Positions 42,564 to 52,448 are shown, counted from the first letter of the stretch. The stretch: 64,000 nucleotides of DNA from Paraclostridium bifermentans (GCF_019916025.1 NZ_CP079737.1:1736001-1800000); one strand, 5' to 3'. Numbers and translations: made by a program. The notes: generated by a model from the letters alone, not told the origin.

Positions 42564-43277
42564 GTCATATATCATTTTTTTAGTCATGCCACCATCAACA
42601 ATTATATTACATCCATTTATAAAATCATTTTCATCATATGTTAAAAATAGACAGGTATTTACTATATCCTTTGGTTTACCTACTCTTCCTGATGGATGAA
42701 TTTTATGATCACTTTCACTTAATCCTTCATAATCTTGAGTCTCTATCCATCCAGGACTTATTGCATTAACTGTTATTGGAGTATTCGATAATGATATAGC
42801 CATTGTATTAGTTAAAGATATAAGTCCACCTTTAGATGCTCCATAACTTTCCCATCCAGCTTCATTTTGATTAAATCTAGTAGATGCTATATTTACTATT
42901 CTTCCATAACTTTCATCTTGATTAGCTTTTATAAATTCTTGAGAACATATAAAACTTCCTCTTAAATTTACATCCATCACTTCATCAAATTCACTTAAAA
43001 TTATATCATATATAGATTTATTAAACTTACTTATAGCTCCATTATTTATTAATATATGAGTAGTTTTATATTTTTTTACGACATCTTCGAATATATCTCT
43101 AATTATTTTTTCATCCTTTAAATCTGCTTTATAAAAAATTATATTCTTATTTTCAAAGTTATATTCTTCAATATCTATCGCTATAACTAATGCATTTAAC
43201 TTTGCATACTCTGTAGCAATAGCTCTTCCTATACCATTACTTGCCCCTGTAACTACTACAACTTTATTAGTATACAT
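42561..43277 (-). CDS. SDR-family oxidoreductase
   Basis: A 238-aa short-chain dehydrogenase. The start at 43277 has GGGAGGGAG upstream; a longer reading is not needed. The cofactor motif is TGASNGIG, then NNGA, and the active site YGASK follows a Ser in VNIAST. The C-terminal GRVGKPKDIVNTCLFLTYDE fits classical SDRs. Its product is unknown. It is 52 bases from the next SDR gene upstream. Confidence 0.83.
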   Translation of the reverse strand: MYTNKVVVVTGASNGIGRAIATEYAKLNALVIAIDIEEYNFENKNIIFYKADLKDEKIIRDIFEDVVKKYKTTHILINNGAISKFNKSIYDIILSEFDEVMDVNLRGSFICSQEFIKANQDESYGRIVNIASTRFNQNEAGWESYGASKGGLISLTNTMAISLSNTPITVNAISPGWIETQDYEGLSESDHKIHPSGRVGKPKDIVNTCLFLTYDENDFINGCNIIVDGGMTKKMIYD

Positions 43278-43329
43278 TATATTATACTCCCTCCCCACTT
43301 TTAACAGTTTACATAATTTAATTATTTTA

Positions 43330-44049
43330 TTAATCTTCTTGTTTAGTCTTTGCTATAACAATTTCTCTTATACATACATCTTGAGGCTGATTGTAAGCAA
43401 ACTCTACGCAACTTGCTATTTTTTCTGGATCAAGACCTGCTTCTATAGTTTTTTTCCATTCATTATAATTATCTTTTATATTCATATCTGTTGTATGTGA
43501 TAAAAGAGGAGTTTCTACAACACCTGGAGCTATAGTTATAACCCTTACATTTGAGCTTGCAACTTCTTTTCTCATATTTTCTGTTATTGCATGTACTGCA
43601 AATTTTGTACCACAATAAACTGAATGATTATCAAATGTCTTTCTTCCCGCTATAGAACTTATATTAATTATTGTACCTTCATTTCTAGAAACCATATCAT
43701 TTAATACAATATTAGTTCCTGTAAGTATACCCTTTATATTTACATCTATCATATTGCTCCACTCTTCATAACTTTGTGTATTAGGTTCTCCAAGTAACAT
43801 TATACCAGCGCAGTTTACTAGACAATCAACCTTTCCAAACTTTCCTTCAGCTTCTTTTATTGCTTCTTTCATTTTTTCTATATTTGTTACATCCACTGAT
43901 TTACATAAAGAATTAGGTAAATTTAATTCTTCCATTTTGTCAAGTCTTCTAGATAATAATAATACCGGGTGACCATTATTAGATAATTTTTTTGCTATTT
44001 CTCTTCCTATTCCTGAACTTGCTCCTGTTATTGCAACTAATTTTTTCAT
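43330..44049 (-). CDS. SDR-family oxidoreductase
   Basis: A 239-aa short-chain dehydrogenase of the YdfG-like group. The start at 44049 (MKKLVAITGASSGIG) follows ATGGAGGT at a seven-base spacing; a longer reading overlaps the divergent promoter. NCAG and the YCGTK active site follow Ser in INISSIAG. It is divergent from the HxlR gene, which makes it the likely direct target of that regulator. Confidence 0.85.
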   Translation of the reverse strand: MKKLVAITGASSGIGREIAKKLSNNGHPVLLLSRRLDKMEELNLPNSLCKSVDVTNIEKMKEAIKEAEGKFGKVDCLVNCAGIMLLGEPNTQSYEEWSNMIDVNIKGILTGTNIVLNDMVSRNEGTIINISSIAGRKTFDNHSVYCGTKFAVHAITENMRKEVASSNVRVITIAPGVVETPLLSHTTDMNIKDNYNEWKKTIEAGLDPEKIASCVEFAYNQPQDVCIREIVIAKTKQED

Positions 44050-44189
44050 ACATAACCTCCATATACCTGTTTTTATTATGGAATAATTATATATTCTTTG
44101 ATAATATATTATAAGTACGCACATAATTGTTATATAGTGAAGTATAAGTAACTATTGTGTGATTTCAAGAGATTCATTGGAGGAAATTT

Positions 44190-44537
44190 ATGAAAAAATC
44201 TACATTAACATGCGAAATAGAAATAACACTAAATGCTATTGGAGGTAAATGGAAACCTTTAATACTTTATTATTTAATAGAAGAAGGAACTAAGAGATTT
44301 GGTGAAATCCAATCATTTATTTGCAATGTATCTCATAAAACCTTAACTAATCAACTAAGAGAATTAGAGTCTGATGGATTGATATCTAGAACAGTTTATC
44401 CAGAGGTTCCTCCTAGAGTTGAATATAGTATAACAGATAAAGGTATGAGTTTATACCCAATACTTGAGGCAATGTGCGAATGGGGAGAAAAAAACTTAAC
44501 TGATAAATATGAACTTATAAACCCTCAGTGTAAATAA
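44190..44537 (+). CDS. HxlR-family transcriptional regulator
   Basis: A 115-aa winged helix protein with the family blocks CEIEITLNAIGGKWKPLILY and HKTLTNQLRELESDGLI. The N-terminal Cys (residue 9) is conserved in redox or aldehyde-sensing members such as HypR and YodB. GGAGG precedes the ATG. It is divergent from the SDR cluster with a 140-base gap, a typical regulator-target layout for electrophile or disulfide stress. Confidence 0.88.
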   Translation: MKKSTLTCEIEITLNAIGGKWKPLILYYLIEEGTKRFGEIQSFICNVSHKTLTNQLRELESDGLISRTVYPEVPPRVEYSITDKGMSLYPILEAMCEWGEKNLTDKYELINPQCK

Positions 44538-44567
44538 TTATAAAGGTGTATTAATACACCTTTATAA
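44538..44567. terminator. Bidirectional terminator of hxlR and the HD gene
   Basis: TATAAAGGTGTATTAATACACCTTTATA is not written out here in full: the palindrome has 14-base arms (TATAAAGGTGTATT and its complement) and overlaps the stop of the HD gene. Confidence 0.7.
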
Positions 44568-45539
44568 TATTTCTATGTATACACCCTTGTCCATTTTTAA
44601 TTTTGCATTTGTATTTATAAGTTCTACACAATTGTCTAACTCTGATAACGAATATAATTTACCACATATACTAACTCCAGGATCTATAAGTCTTGTTTTC
44701 CCTTTTATAAATATATCGTATTTATCTTCATTTATCCTAAGTTTTACGTTTTTGTTTAATGATTTCATTAGACTTTTTATTTTATTATTTTTAGATCTGT
44801 TGAGTATGTCTATTACTTCATTATCTGTTTTTAATATATCTTTTAAATTCAACTCATTCTCATCAATTGCAATTTTTATTGCTTTAGATAACTTATCATA
44901 AGAATATCCATTTATAGGATTCATAAAGAAATCTATAACCTCTGTATAGTATAGATCTAAAAACCACCTAGCTGACTCTATATCCTTTGTAACAATTTCT
45001 CCATTTAATACTTGTATGTTTTTTAAAAACTCATTTATTTCATTTTTATTAGTAAACCCGTATTTATACATATCCCTTAAAGTATAATCAACTCTATCCG
45101 CACATAATTTAGGTGCTTTTTTTTCTAGTATCGTCCATTTCTCTTCATTTTCTAATATTTCTTTAAAGTCATATCCATACTTATTTAATATATATGGAAT
45201 TTTAGAATTTATTACAACTTCATCAAATATAAGTTCATGATAATCTTCATCACTATTATTAAATACAAAATCTATTACATGTGAAAATGCAGTATGTGAT
45301 ATATCGTGAAGCAATCCCGCTATTTGCTCTTTTAAACTCCCTCCCAACATCCTAATTAATAGCATAACACCAATTGAATGTTCAAATCTATTTACATTTA
45401 ATTCTTCTTTAATTAAATATGTAGCCCCTACCTGATGTATATGCTTTAATCTTTGTACTGCATCACAATTTATAAGCTCTATTAAAACATCCTCTAATTC
45501 AAACTCTCCATATATGTAATCTACTATCTTATTTTCCAT
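44562..45539 (-). CDS. HD-domain phosphohydrolase
   Basis: A 325-aa protein whose N-terminal half is an HD domain: RFEHSIGVMLLIRML, then AGLLHDISHTAFSH (His-Asp pair) and an Asp in KLCADRVDYTLRD. It resembles the dGTPase/YdhJ-type HD group that hydrolyses nucleotides or cyclic dinucleotides. The C-terminal third is of unknown fold. GGAGGG precedes the start. It is next to the multi-AAA gene on the same strand, 86 bases away across a terminator. Confidence 0.82.
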   Translation of the reverse strand: MENKIVDYIYGEFELEDVLIELINCDAVQRLKHIHQVGATYLIKEELNVNRFEHSIGVMLLIRMLGGSLKEQIAGLLHDISHTAFSHVIDFVFNNSDEDYHELIFDEVVINSKIPYILNKYGYDFKEILENEEKWTILEKKAPKLCADRVDYTLRDMYKYGFTNKNEINEFLKNIQVLNGEIVTKDIESARWFLDLYYTEVIDFFMNPINGYSYDKLSKAIKIAIDENELNLKDILKTDNEVIDILNRSKNNKIKSLMKSLNKNVKLRINEDKYDIFIKGKTRLIDPGVSICGKLYSLSELDNCVELINTNAKLKMDKGVYIEIL

Positions 45540-45589
45540 ATAACCCTCCTTTATAATGTCTTATAGCTTTTTATATTATATCATACAAA

Positions 45590-45625
45590 ATAAAAATGCT
45601 AGGTTTTACCCTAGCATTTTTATTT
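45590..45625 (-). terminator. Terminator of the multi-AAA gene
   Basis: AAAAATGCTAGG pairs with CCTAGCATTTTT around a short loop, with T on the - strand. Confidence 0.75.
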
Positions 45626-48600
45626 TATATACTACTTATAAGTTTGTATTTTAGTATCTTAAATTCATCTTCATCTATTATATTTAAATCCAATAAATTT
45701 TTTAATTTTAATAGTTCATCTATTTGAGATACTTCTGAGTATTTTTTAATTTCTTTATCTCTACTAGGAATTATATCTAATTCAATTGAATTTATTTTAT
45801 TTTCTTCCTCAATATGTTTTTGATTTAAATTTTTATCAATAAATTCTTTTTTTCCTTTTAATATATCTGCTTTTTCTATAGTATTTATATCCTTTGGATT
45901 TACTTTATTATCATATACTCTACAACTTTGAATTCTCACAAGAGTATCTATATAACTTTTTACCATAAAAGCATTTTTTAAAAGTATATTTTTATTATTA
46001 TACAATTCATTCATTGCATTTTTCAGCGTTTCATAACTTTCTTCATTTAAAATAAATCCTTTATTGTCCAAAGTATCTAAACATATTTCATAAAGTTCTT
46101 CTTCATTATATCCATTAAAATCTAAGTATAAAGGAAATCTGTAATTAAGTGATTGATTTTCTAATAATATTTTATCAATTCCAACTTTATTACCTGATAT
46201 AACTAGTATTATTTTACTTTTATTTTTATCTATAAACTTGATAAGCATAGATACTATTTCATTGTAATTATATTCATTAATAAGTAAATCAAACTTATCT
46301 ATTAAAACTACTTTACCTATAGACTTATTTAATATATCTTCTAGATCCATACCACTGTTTATACTAGATACTATCTCATCTTTATCTATTTCGACTATAC
46401 TTTTAGCTTTTATAAGTCCTTTGCTAAAATACATTTCAGATAAAATACTTAAAACTCTTTTTTTGCCTGTACCTGTATCTCCAGTAAAGATAATATTTTT
46501 ATATTTATTTATTCTACTTCTCTTTCCTATCTTTTCTCTTTTTTCTTCTATCTTCATTAGTTTATACTGACTTCTTAAAAATTCTTTAGCTTTACAATTA
46601 CCTTTTAAGTTATCTAATTTTTCTTCTAAATCAAAAGTATTCTCATAATCTGACATGTTTATCTTTTCTATATCTTTAACCGTTATTAAATTCATTTCAT
46701 AAACACTTATGTCTTCTTCAGCTATTCTAATACTTTGATTTCTAATCAAACTTTCAACATAATTTCTTACCATTCTACCATTTCCTGACTGTGAATCGGC
46801 CTCTTCATATATAGCCTCAAAACTTGTTTTTAAAGCTGTATATGCATTTTTAGACAACTTAAATCCTTTATTTTCAATTAATTTTATAGCCATTTCTAGC
46901 AACTCATTTGGATTATAATCCTTAAAAACTGTCCATATAGGAAATCTTGACTTAAGACCTATATTAACATCAAAAAAGTCTTCCATTTCTTCTTCATATC
47001 CAGCAAGTATAACAACTACGTCTTTTCCGTAGTCTTCAATTAATTTAAGTAATGTTTCTATAGCCTCTCTTCCTAGTGAATCATTAGCTAATGTATAAGC
47101 TTCATCTATAAAAAGCACTCCACCTATAGCTTCTTTAAACTTCTCTTCTGTCTTTTTAGATGTTTGTCCTGGCAGTTCAGATACAAAGCTAGATCTATCT
47201 GTCTCAACTAGTTGTCCTACTTTTAAAAGTCCCATACTATTTAGCATCTCTGCCACTAATCTAGCAATACTAGTTTTTCCTGTACCAGGATTTCCTGCAA
47301 ACACCATATTTAAATTTTGTTCAATTTTTGTACTTACTCCTGCTGATTTTCGCTTTTCTTGAGCTACAATTAGTTTATATTGACTTCTTAATAAATTTTT
47401 AACTTCTGTTAATCCAACTATTGAACTTAGTTTTTCTTCAAGATCAAATTTAGTCTTTGCTTTAAAGTTAAAGTTATCTCTCTCTAGTAAATCTATTTGT
47501 TTAGATTTATCTGTTAAATATTTTTTAGAAGCATCCAATATAGCATTTTCAACTATATTTCTAACAAATCTTGCGTTTCCTAAGTCATTTTTACCATTTA
47601 TTTGATTCTTTGCAAATAAATCTATTAAATCATGTTTTACATTTTTTGCAATTCTATATCCCTTTGATTTTGCAATATTTAATGCAATTTCATACATCTG
47701 TGTAGGAGTATAGTCTTCAAAATGAATAATGTTTGGGAATCTTGATTTAAGACCTGAGTTAAATGTTAAAAATTCGTCCATATCTTTTTCATATCCAGCT
47801 AAAATAACAACTAAATCATCTCTATTGTCTTCTACTCCCTTAAGTAAAGCATCTACGATTTCTTTTCCTACTTTATCATCATCACTTTCACATAATGAGT
47901 ATGCTTCATCTATAAATAAAACGCCTCCTATAGCAGAATTAATTATATCTATAGTTCTTTTTGATGTATCAGCTACATTTTCTGTAACAAAGTCAGCTTT
48001 ACTAACTTCTCTGTATACTCCTTTTGATAAAATTCCTAGAGAATTTAAATATTCAAATGTTATTCTTGCAGCGTTAGTTTTACCAGTACCTGCATTTCCT
48101 GCAAAAATCATATTTAAAGATATATTAGATGTCTTAAGTCCTAAACGTTCTCTTATTTTTTGAACTTTATAATTGTTTTTAACATTATTTAAAAATATTT
48201 TTAAATCTTCTATCCCTATTATAGAATTTAATTTATACTCAGCTTCTTCTACTGTAGGCATTGAATATTCATTTAAGTTCAATTCTTCATCATTTATTTT
48301 GCAATATATATCATTATCTTTAACATATATAAGCGCATCAGTTATAGTTTTTAATCTCTCTTCTCTTATTAAATTCGTTAATGGCTTACATAGTTTATAA
48401 GAAACATATTCACTTATTCCAAAATTGGAGTCTTTTTGATATGTTTCTTGAAGGAATCTACATATTCCAAAATATTCATCACCCTTATCATCTTCATTTA
48501 TATCTAGAGTTATTTTAATATTAAATTCTTTTTCTACATTTCTAATAGTTTTTAATACTTCTCTTTTTACTACTTTATTTCGTTCATTTCTATTTAATGG

Positions 48601-49194
48601 TTTTGTATGTAGAGTTTTGTCTATATTCAATTTAAATTGTTCATTAAAATATTTATCTATTTCAAATTCTTCATTGTTGCTAATATACACTAAAAATTTA
48701 TTATGACAAACAATTTTATCTATAGTACCTGTTTCCTCATTATCTGCTTTAACTAAAAACTTATTTTTTATAATATAATCATCATTTAGATTTAGACATG
48801 TATTTGGATATAAGCTTGATAATACTTTTAAAATTTCTCCACTTGCTTTTTCTATATTTTTAAACATTACACAAGCTGAATCTGAACTTAATTTTTCATA
48901 CAAATCTGTTAAAAAAGCATTATACCCTAAATTAAAATTATATGATCCTAAATCAATTTCATCTACTTGTGGATTATCTAATAAGTCGGTACCTTTTAAA
49001 TTTTCAAATATTCGTCTTATACTAGTTTTTTTAGCAGTTTCCTTTTCTCCAACTAAAACTAAAATACCTTTTTCATTGTTTGAGAACTTATAGTTAAAGT
49101 AGTTGCATAAATCTTTAATAAATTCATTTTGTCCTATAAGTTCTTTTTCTAGGCTTTTTTGTATCTCTGTAAACTTTTCATTTATATTTATCAT
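45625..49194 (-). CDS. Multi-AAA protein (CbxX/SpoVK-like), 1189 aa
   Basis: A cytoplasmic ATPase with repeated CbxX/CfxQ-type AAA modules. Module 1 has GNAGTGKT (366-373) and VLFIDEAY (425-432); module 2 GNPGTGKT (634-641) and VLFIDEAY (693-700); module 3 is degenerate, GDTGTGKK (905-912, Thr lost) with VVLIDKFD (962-969, Glu of Walker B lost). An N-terminal region (42-60, LVGEKETAKKTS) looks like a decayed further module. The C-terminus (about 1150-1189) is SHOCT-like. SpoVK acts in sporulation and CbxX in Rubisco activation; neither can be claimed here. AAAGGGGAT precedes the start. Confidence 0.85.
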   Translation of the reverse strand: MININEKFTEIQKSLEKELIGQNEFIKDLCNYFNYKFSNNEKGILVLVGEKETAKKTSIRRIFENLKGTDLLDNPQVDEIDLGSYNFNLGYNAFLTDLYEKLSSDSACVMFKNIEKASGEILKVLSSLYPNTCLNLNDDYIIKNKFLVKADNEETGTIDKIVCHNKFLVYISNNEEFEIDKYFNEQFKLNIDKTLHTKPLNRNERNKVVKREVLKTIRNVEKEFNIKITLDINEDDKGDEYFGICRFLQETYQKDSNFGISEYVSYKLCKPLTNLIREERLKTITDALIYVKDNDIYCKINDEELNLNEYSMPTVEEAEYKLNSIIGIEDLKIFLNNVKNNYKVQKIRERLGLKTSNISLNMIFAGNAGTGKTNAARITFEYLNSLGILSKGVYREVSKADFVTENVADTSKRTIDIINSAIGGVLFIDEAYSLCESDDDKVGKEIVDALLKGVEDNRDDLVVILAGYEKDMDEFLTFNSGLKSRFPNIIHFEDYTPTQMYEIALNIAKSKGYRIAKNVKHDLIDLFAKNQINGKNDLGNARFVRNIVENAILDASKKYLTDKSKQIDLLERDNFNFKAKTKFDLEEKLSSIVGLTEVKNLLRSQYKLIVAQEKRKSAGVSTKIEQNLNMVFAGNPGTGKTSIARLVAEMLNSMGLLKVGQLVETDRSSFVSELPGQTSKKTEEKFKEAIGGVLFIDEAYTLANDSLGREAIETLLKLIEDYGKDVVVILAGYEEEMEDFFDVNIGLKSRFPIWTVFKDYNPNELLEMAIKLIENKGFKLSKNAYTALKTSFEAIYEEADSQSGNGRMVRNYVESLIRNQSIRIAEEDISVYEMNLITVKDIEKINMSDYENTFDLEEKLDNLKGNCKAKEFLRSQYKLMKIEEKREKIGKRSRINKYKNIIFTGDTGTGKKRVLSILSEMYFSKGLIKAKSIVEIDKDEIVSSINSGMDLEDILNKSIGKVVLIDKFDLLINEYNYNEIVSMLIKFIDKNKSKIILVISGNKVGIDKILLENQSLNYRFPLYLDFNGYNEEELYEICLDTLDNKGFILNEESYETLKNAMNELYNNKNILLKNAFMVKSYIDTLVRIQSCRVYDNKVNPKDINTIEKADILKGKKEFIDKNLNQKHIEEENKINSIELDIIPSRDKEIKKYSEVSQIDELLKLKNLLDLNIIDEDEFKILKYKLISSI

Positions 49195-49215
49195 TTTTAT
49201 CCCCTTTCTAAGAGT

Positions 49216-50121
49216 TTATAGATATAATCGAGTTTCTAATCTTCTATCATAGTCAGACCAACCATCACTTTTGTTTTTATCCTTGATCTGATTAATCTTA
49301 TTCATAGTTGCATCTATTCCATCTGCAAAGTTTATAATAAACGACTCTTCCATATTACATTCTCTAGGAGATCCATATTCAAGTTTTCCATGATGTTGTA
49401 TTATACAACCTTTAACTCTCCTTATAAAATCTTCACTAAATTCATGGTTTATTTCATTTATAGCTTTGTCTATCATTTGGACACCTATTGCTATGTGTCC
49501 TTCTAGCTCACCTTGCAAAGTGTATTTAAATGGGCCTCTATACTCTAATTCATAAAGTTTGCCGATATCATGAAGTTTCGCTCCTAATATCGTTACCTCT
49601 TTATTCTTGCAATTATATCTATCACAAAGTATCTTGGATAAATACATAACACCAAGAGTATGCTCTGCTAAACCTCCTATATAGTTATGATGCATTGATA
49701 CCCCACCTATACCCTTTTTAAACTTATCCAAAAATTCTTCATCTTTAAAGAAATAATCATTTAATATCTTAGCTTCTTCAGATTTTATATATTCATCACT
49801 TATATCTTCTATTTCTTTTAAAATATCTTGTATCGGTCTTTTTACTTTTGGTAAATAGTCATCTAGTTCATATCCAGCTTCTATTATTCTCACACTTTTG
49901 ACTTCATCCATAGTAGGTTCTTTTTTACTTTCTATCTCTATAACTTGACCTGGCTTTAGCTTAAACTTATTCGATATTCTAGCTTTGATTTCTTCACTTC
50001 TATCTGTAAGTATATAAGTTGTCATATTGCTATCTTTATGTATTTTTTTCATTACCATTAAAGATGTTTTAAAGTTTTTATTCATATCTATATCTTTTAA
50101 AAACTCCTTTTTATGAGTCAT
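49216..50121 (-). CDS. YhaM-like 3'-5' exoribonuclease with HD domain
   Basis: A 301-aa protein with an N-terminal OB-fold (MVMKKIHKDSNMTTYILTDR...) and a C-terminal HD domain: YIGGLAEHTLGVMYL, then GAKLHDIGKLYEL, and a closing NFADGIDATMNKI. YhaM trims RNA and DNA 3' ends with Mn2+. Starts at ATG 50121 behind AAAAGGAGG. It is 21 bases before the multi-AAA gene on the - strand, so the two are probably co-transcribed. Confidence 0.8.
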   Translation of the reverse strand: MTHKKEFLKDIDMNKNFKTSLMVMKKIHKDSNMTTYILTDRSEEIKARISNKFKLKPGQVIEIESKKEPTMDEVKSVRIIEAGYELDDYLPKVKRPIQDILKEIEDISDEYIKSEEAKILNDYFFKDEEFLDKFKKGIGGVSMHHNYIGGLAEHTLGVMYLSKILCDRYNCKNKEVTILGAKLHDIGKLYELEYRGPFKYTLQGELEGHIAIGVQMIDKAINEINHEFSEDFIRRVKGCIIQHHGKLEYGSPRECNMEESFIINFADGIDATMNKINQIKDKNKSDGWSDYDRRLETRLYL

Positions 50122-50253
50122 GTTATCCTCCTTTTAAATCATATGTATTCTAAGTTATTTAAAGTTATTATTTACAAAATATATAAAGTATATTAATTCG
50201 TCTACATTTTATAATTTATCCAATATTTCCAGTAAGTATAATTTAATTAGCAT

Positions 50254-50297
50254 AAAAAAAGTACTTAAATCTATTTATTGATTTAAGTACTTTTTTA
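50254..50297 (-). terminator. Terminator of the DUF4097 gene
   Basis: AAAAAAAGTACTTAAATC pairs with its complement around eight bases, ending in T on the - strand. Confidence 0.75.
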
Positions 50298-50298
50298 T

Positions 50299-51204
50299 CT
50301 ATTTTAATTTTAAATTTATATTTCCAGAGTTACATTTTAAATTCATATTAAATTCGGACTTATTGTCTTTTGTAAACTTTCTACTTTTAACTTCATCATT
50401 TATAATTATATTCCCACTATCAGTCTTCAAATTATAGTTATATTCAGATTCATTTTTATCTATATCAAGCTCAATATTTCCTAAATTATTAGAAACATTA
50501 ATATTGCCTAAAATTTTACCTTTAAATTTAGTATGTCCCAAATTATTACTCAGTTCTAAATTTTCCTTTATACTACTGTTTAATATATTTATGTTTCCCA
50601 TATTGCTCTTAAATTTGGAATCTAGGCTATCTAATTCATTTACATTTATGCTCCCTGTTGCAGTTATAATGCTTAATTTGTCTACCTTGCATTTATCTAT
50701 GTTTATATTTCCTGTATCACAACTTAAATCCATATTATCTGCATTGAGTTCATTTAAGTGTATGTTAGATATATTTGACGATGCGCTTAAATTATTTAAT
50801 TTTGATCCTTTAGGTATATATATCCTGATACTACTATCTTTATTCTTTTTATAGTATTCTAAGTTGTATGTATCACTTTTAATTTTTTCTTCTTTTATAC
50901 TCAAAGTTTCATTTTCTACTTTATATTTTATATTTATATAATCCTTTTTATATTTTAAATCTAATTTATACTGATTTGATGGTATGATTTCAATACTATT
51001 TAAATCTGTTTCTATATTTATATTTTTAAACTCTTCTATTTGCTTACTATCAACTAAATATTCTTCACTAGTAGAATTATCACTATCGATAATTTTTTTA
51101 TTTTCTATAAATACATTTTTGTTAAAAGCATACCCCATTCCAGTAAATATAAATCCAACTCCAATAGCAAGTACACATACCTTAACTATAGTTTTTATTT
51201 TCAT
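50299..51204 (-). CDS. DUF4097 beta-repeat protein
   Basis: A 301-aa protein with an N-terminal membrane segment (about 6-25) and a beta-helix-like domain of repeated short strands rich in Asn, Asp and Ser (LSITATGSINVNELDSLDSK, and similar turns), the DUF4097 pattern. The bulk is on the outside of the membrane. No partner PspC or PadR gene is adjacent. Function unknown; it may stabilise the envelope or sense stress. AAAGGAGT precedes the start. Confidence 0.8.
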   Translation of the reverse strand: MKIKTIVKVCVLAIGVGFIFTGMGYAFNKNVFIENKKIIDSDNSTSEEYLVDSKQIEEFKNINIETDLNSIEIIPSNQYKLDLKYKKDYINIKYKVENETLSIKEEKIKSDTYNLEYYKKNKDSSIRIYIPKGSKLNNLSASSNISNIHLNELNADNMDLSCDTGNINIDKCKVDKLSIITATGSINVNELDSLDSKFKSNMGNINILNSSIKENLELSNNLGHTKFKGKILGNINVSNNLGNIELDIDKNESEYNYNLKTDSGNIIINDEVKSRKFTKDNKSEFNMNLKCNSGNINLKLK

Positions 51205-51482
51205 ATTTACAACTCCTTTGTTAATTTGTATCCAAAATATTTAATAAAATATATTTTAAATTTTAATTAATATTAATTTTAGAATTTTATTTTATCCAAT
51301 TTATACTTTAATATATCCTAAAATATATTTAATAAAATTTAATCATTCTTTTTAACATACCTATTACTTTATATATTCCATTAATATTATTTTATTACAG
51401 TTAAACAAAATAATTGTAAATGCCTGAGTAAAGTTTAATAATATAAAAATATAACTGTCTCAATTTTGAGGCAGTTATATTT
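51205..51482. other. 278-base intergenic region
   Basis: It lies between the DUF4097 gene and the ArsR gene, both on the - strand. Apart from the ArsR terminator at its right end and AT-rich promoter-like sequence (TATATTTTA repeats near 51245-51335), nothing was found. Confidence 0.4.
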
Positions 51483-51484
51483 TT
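51443..51484 (-). terminator. Terminator of the ArsR gene
   Basis: AAATATAACTGTCTC pairs with GAGGCAGTTATATTT (one G-T pair) around a short loop, then T on the - strand. Confidence 0.75.
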
Positions 51485-51752
51485 ACTTTAAAATTTCTTC
51501 TATTATATTTTCGTTTAACACATTCTTTAAAGTTTCTTTATTTATATCATAATAATTCCATTTTCCTTGAGAAATTTTGACTATAAGATTATTATCAAGT
51601 AACAATTTTAAATGATATGACAGTTTTGACTGAGAAAGTTCAAACTCATCTACTAACTTACACACACAAGTGCTACCTTTTTTATTTAAAGTTCTAAGTA
51701 TCTCTAACCTTTTTTTATCAGCTAGAGCTTTAAATATCTCTTCATAACTCAT
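51483..51752 (-). CDS. ArsR-family regulator with CVC motif
   Basis: An 89-aa winged helix protein. KKGSTCVCKLVDEFELSQSKLSYHLKLL combines the CVC metal motif of the ArsR alpha-3 site with the recognition helix. Such proteins release DNA on binding As(III), Sb(III) or another soft metal. No ars, cad or other metal export gene is adjacent, so the target is elsewhere or the gene is autoregulated. TGGAGGA precedes the start. Confidence 0.85.
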   Translation of the reverse strand: MSYEEIFKALADKKRLEILRTLNKKGSTCVCKLVDEFELSQSKLSYHLKLLLDNNLIVKISQGKWNYYDINKETLKNVLNENIIEEILK

Positions 51753-51911
51753 ATACTATATTCCTCCAAATAGTTTTTCTTTATATATATTATAACACTT
51801 ATTTACTAAAACTTATATTGTACACTCAATAATTTACAAAATAAGATATTTATTTATAGATTTATACGTTTATGGTATTATTATAATATCACGTTTTAGA
51901 AGGAGGCTTTT

Positions 51912-52448
51912 ATGAGGATACTATTTACAGAGTGGGCTATGAATATAGCTGAGCAAACTAAAGTTAGAAGTACTTGTGTATCTAGGCAAGTAGGGGCAGT
52001 TATATGCATGGATAAACAAATAATAAGTACAGGTTATAATGGAGCTCCTTCTGGGGCTATTCACTGTACAGATATAGGATATTGTGAGAGAAGAAAAAGA
52101 GGTATACCTTCAGGCCAAGGTCTTGAATTATGTAGAGCTGGTCATGCAGAGGCTAATGCCATTACACAATGTGCTAAAAATGGAACTAGTTGTAATGGTG
52201 CAGTTTTATATGTAACAACTCAACCTTGCGTGTTTTGTTGTATAGCATTAATACAAGCTGGTATTAAAAAGGTTGTATTTAAAGGAGAGTACCCTACTGG
52301 ACTAGGCCTTCAACTTTTAGAAGAGTCTGGTGTTGAGTATATAAAATATGAAGATGAACTAGAAAGTGAAAGAAAATCTGTTGAATTAAAACAACTAAGC
52401 GAATCCAAAAGAATAGAAGAATTTTTGTCAAAGCCAAAAAAATATTAA
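51912..52448 (+). CDS. comEB: dCMP deaminase (ComEB-like)
   Basis: A 178-aa zinc enzyme that converts dCMP to dUMP. The zinc motifs are GHAEANAI and TTQPCVFCCIALIQAG, with the dCMP-deaminase specific ISTGYNGAPSGAIHC stretch. The N-terminal STCVSRQVGAVI is typical. AGAAGGAGG precedes the ATG. It is monocistronic and supplies dUMP for thymidylate synthesis; the ~25 C-terminal residues beyond the core are basic and helical. Confidence 0.88.
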   Translation: MRILFTEWAMNIAEQTKVRSTCVSRQVGAVICMDKQIISTGYNGAPSGAIHCTDIGYCERRKRGIPSGQGLELCRAGHAEANAITQCAKNGTSCNGAVLYVTTQPCVFCCIALIQAGIKKVVFKGEYPTGLGLQLLEESGVEYIKYEDELESERKSVELKQLSESKRIEEFLSKPKKY

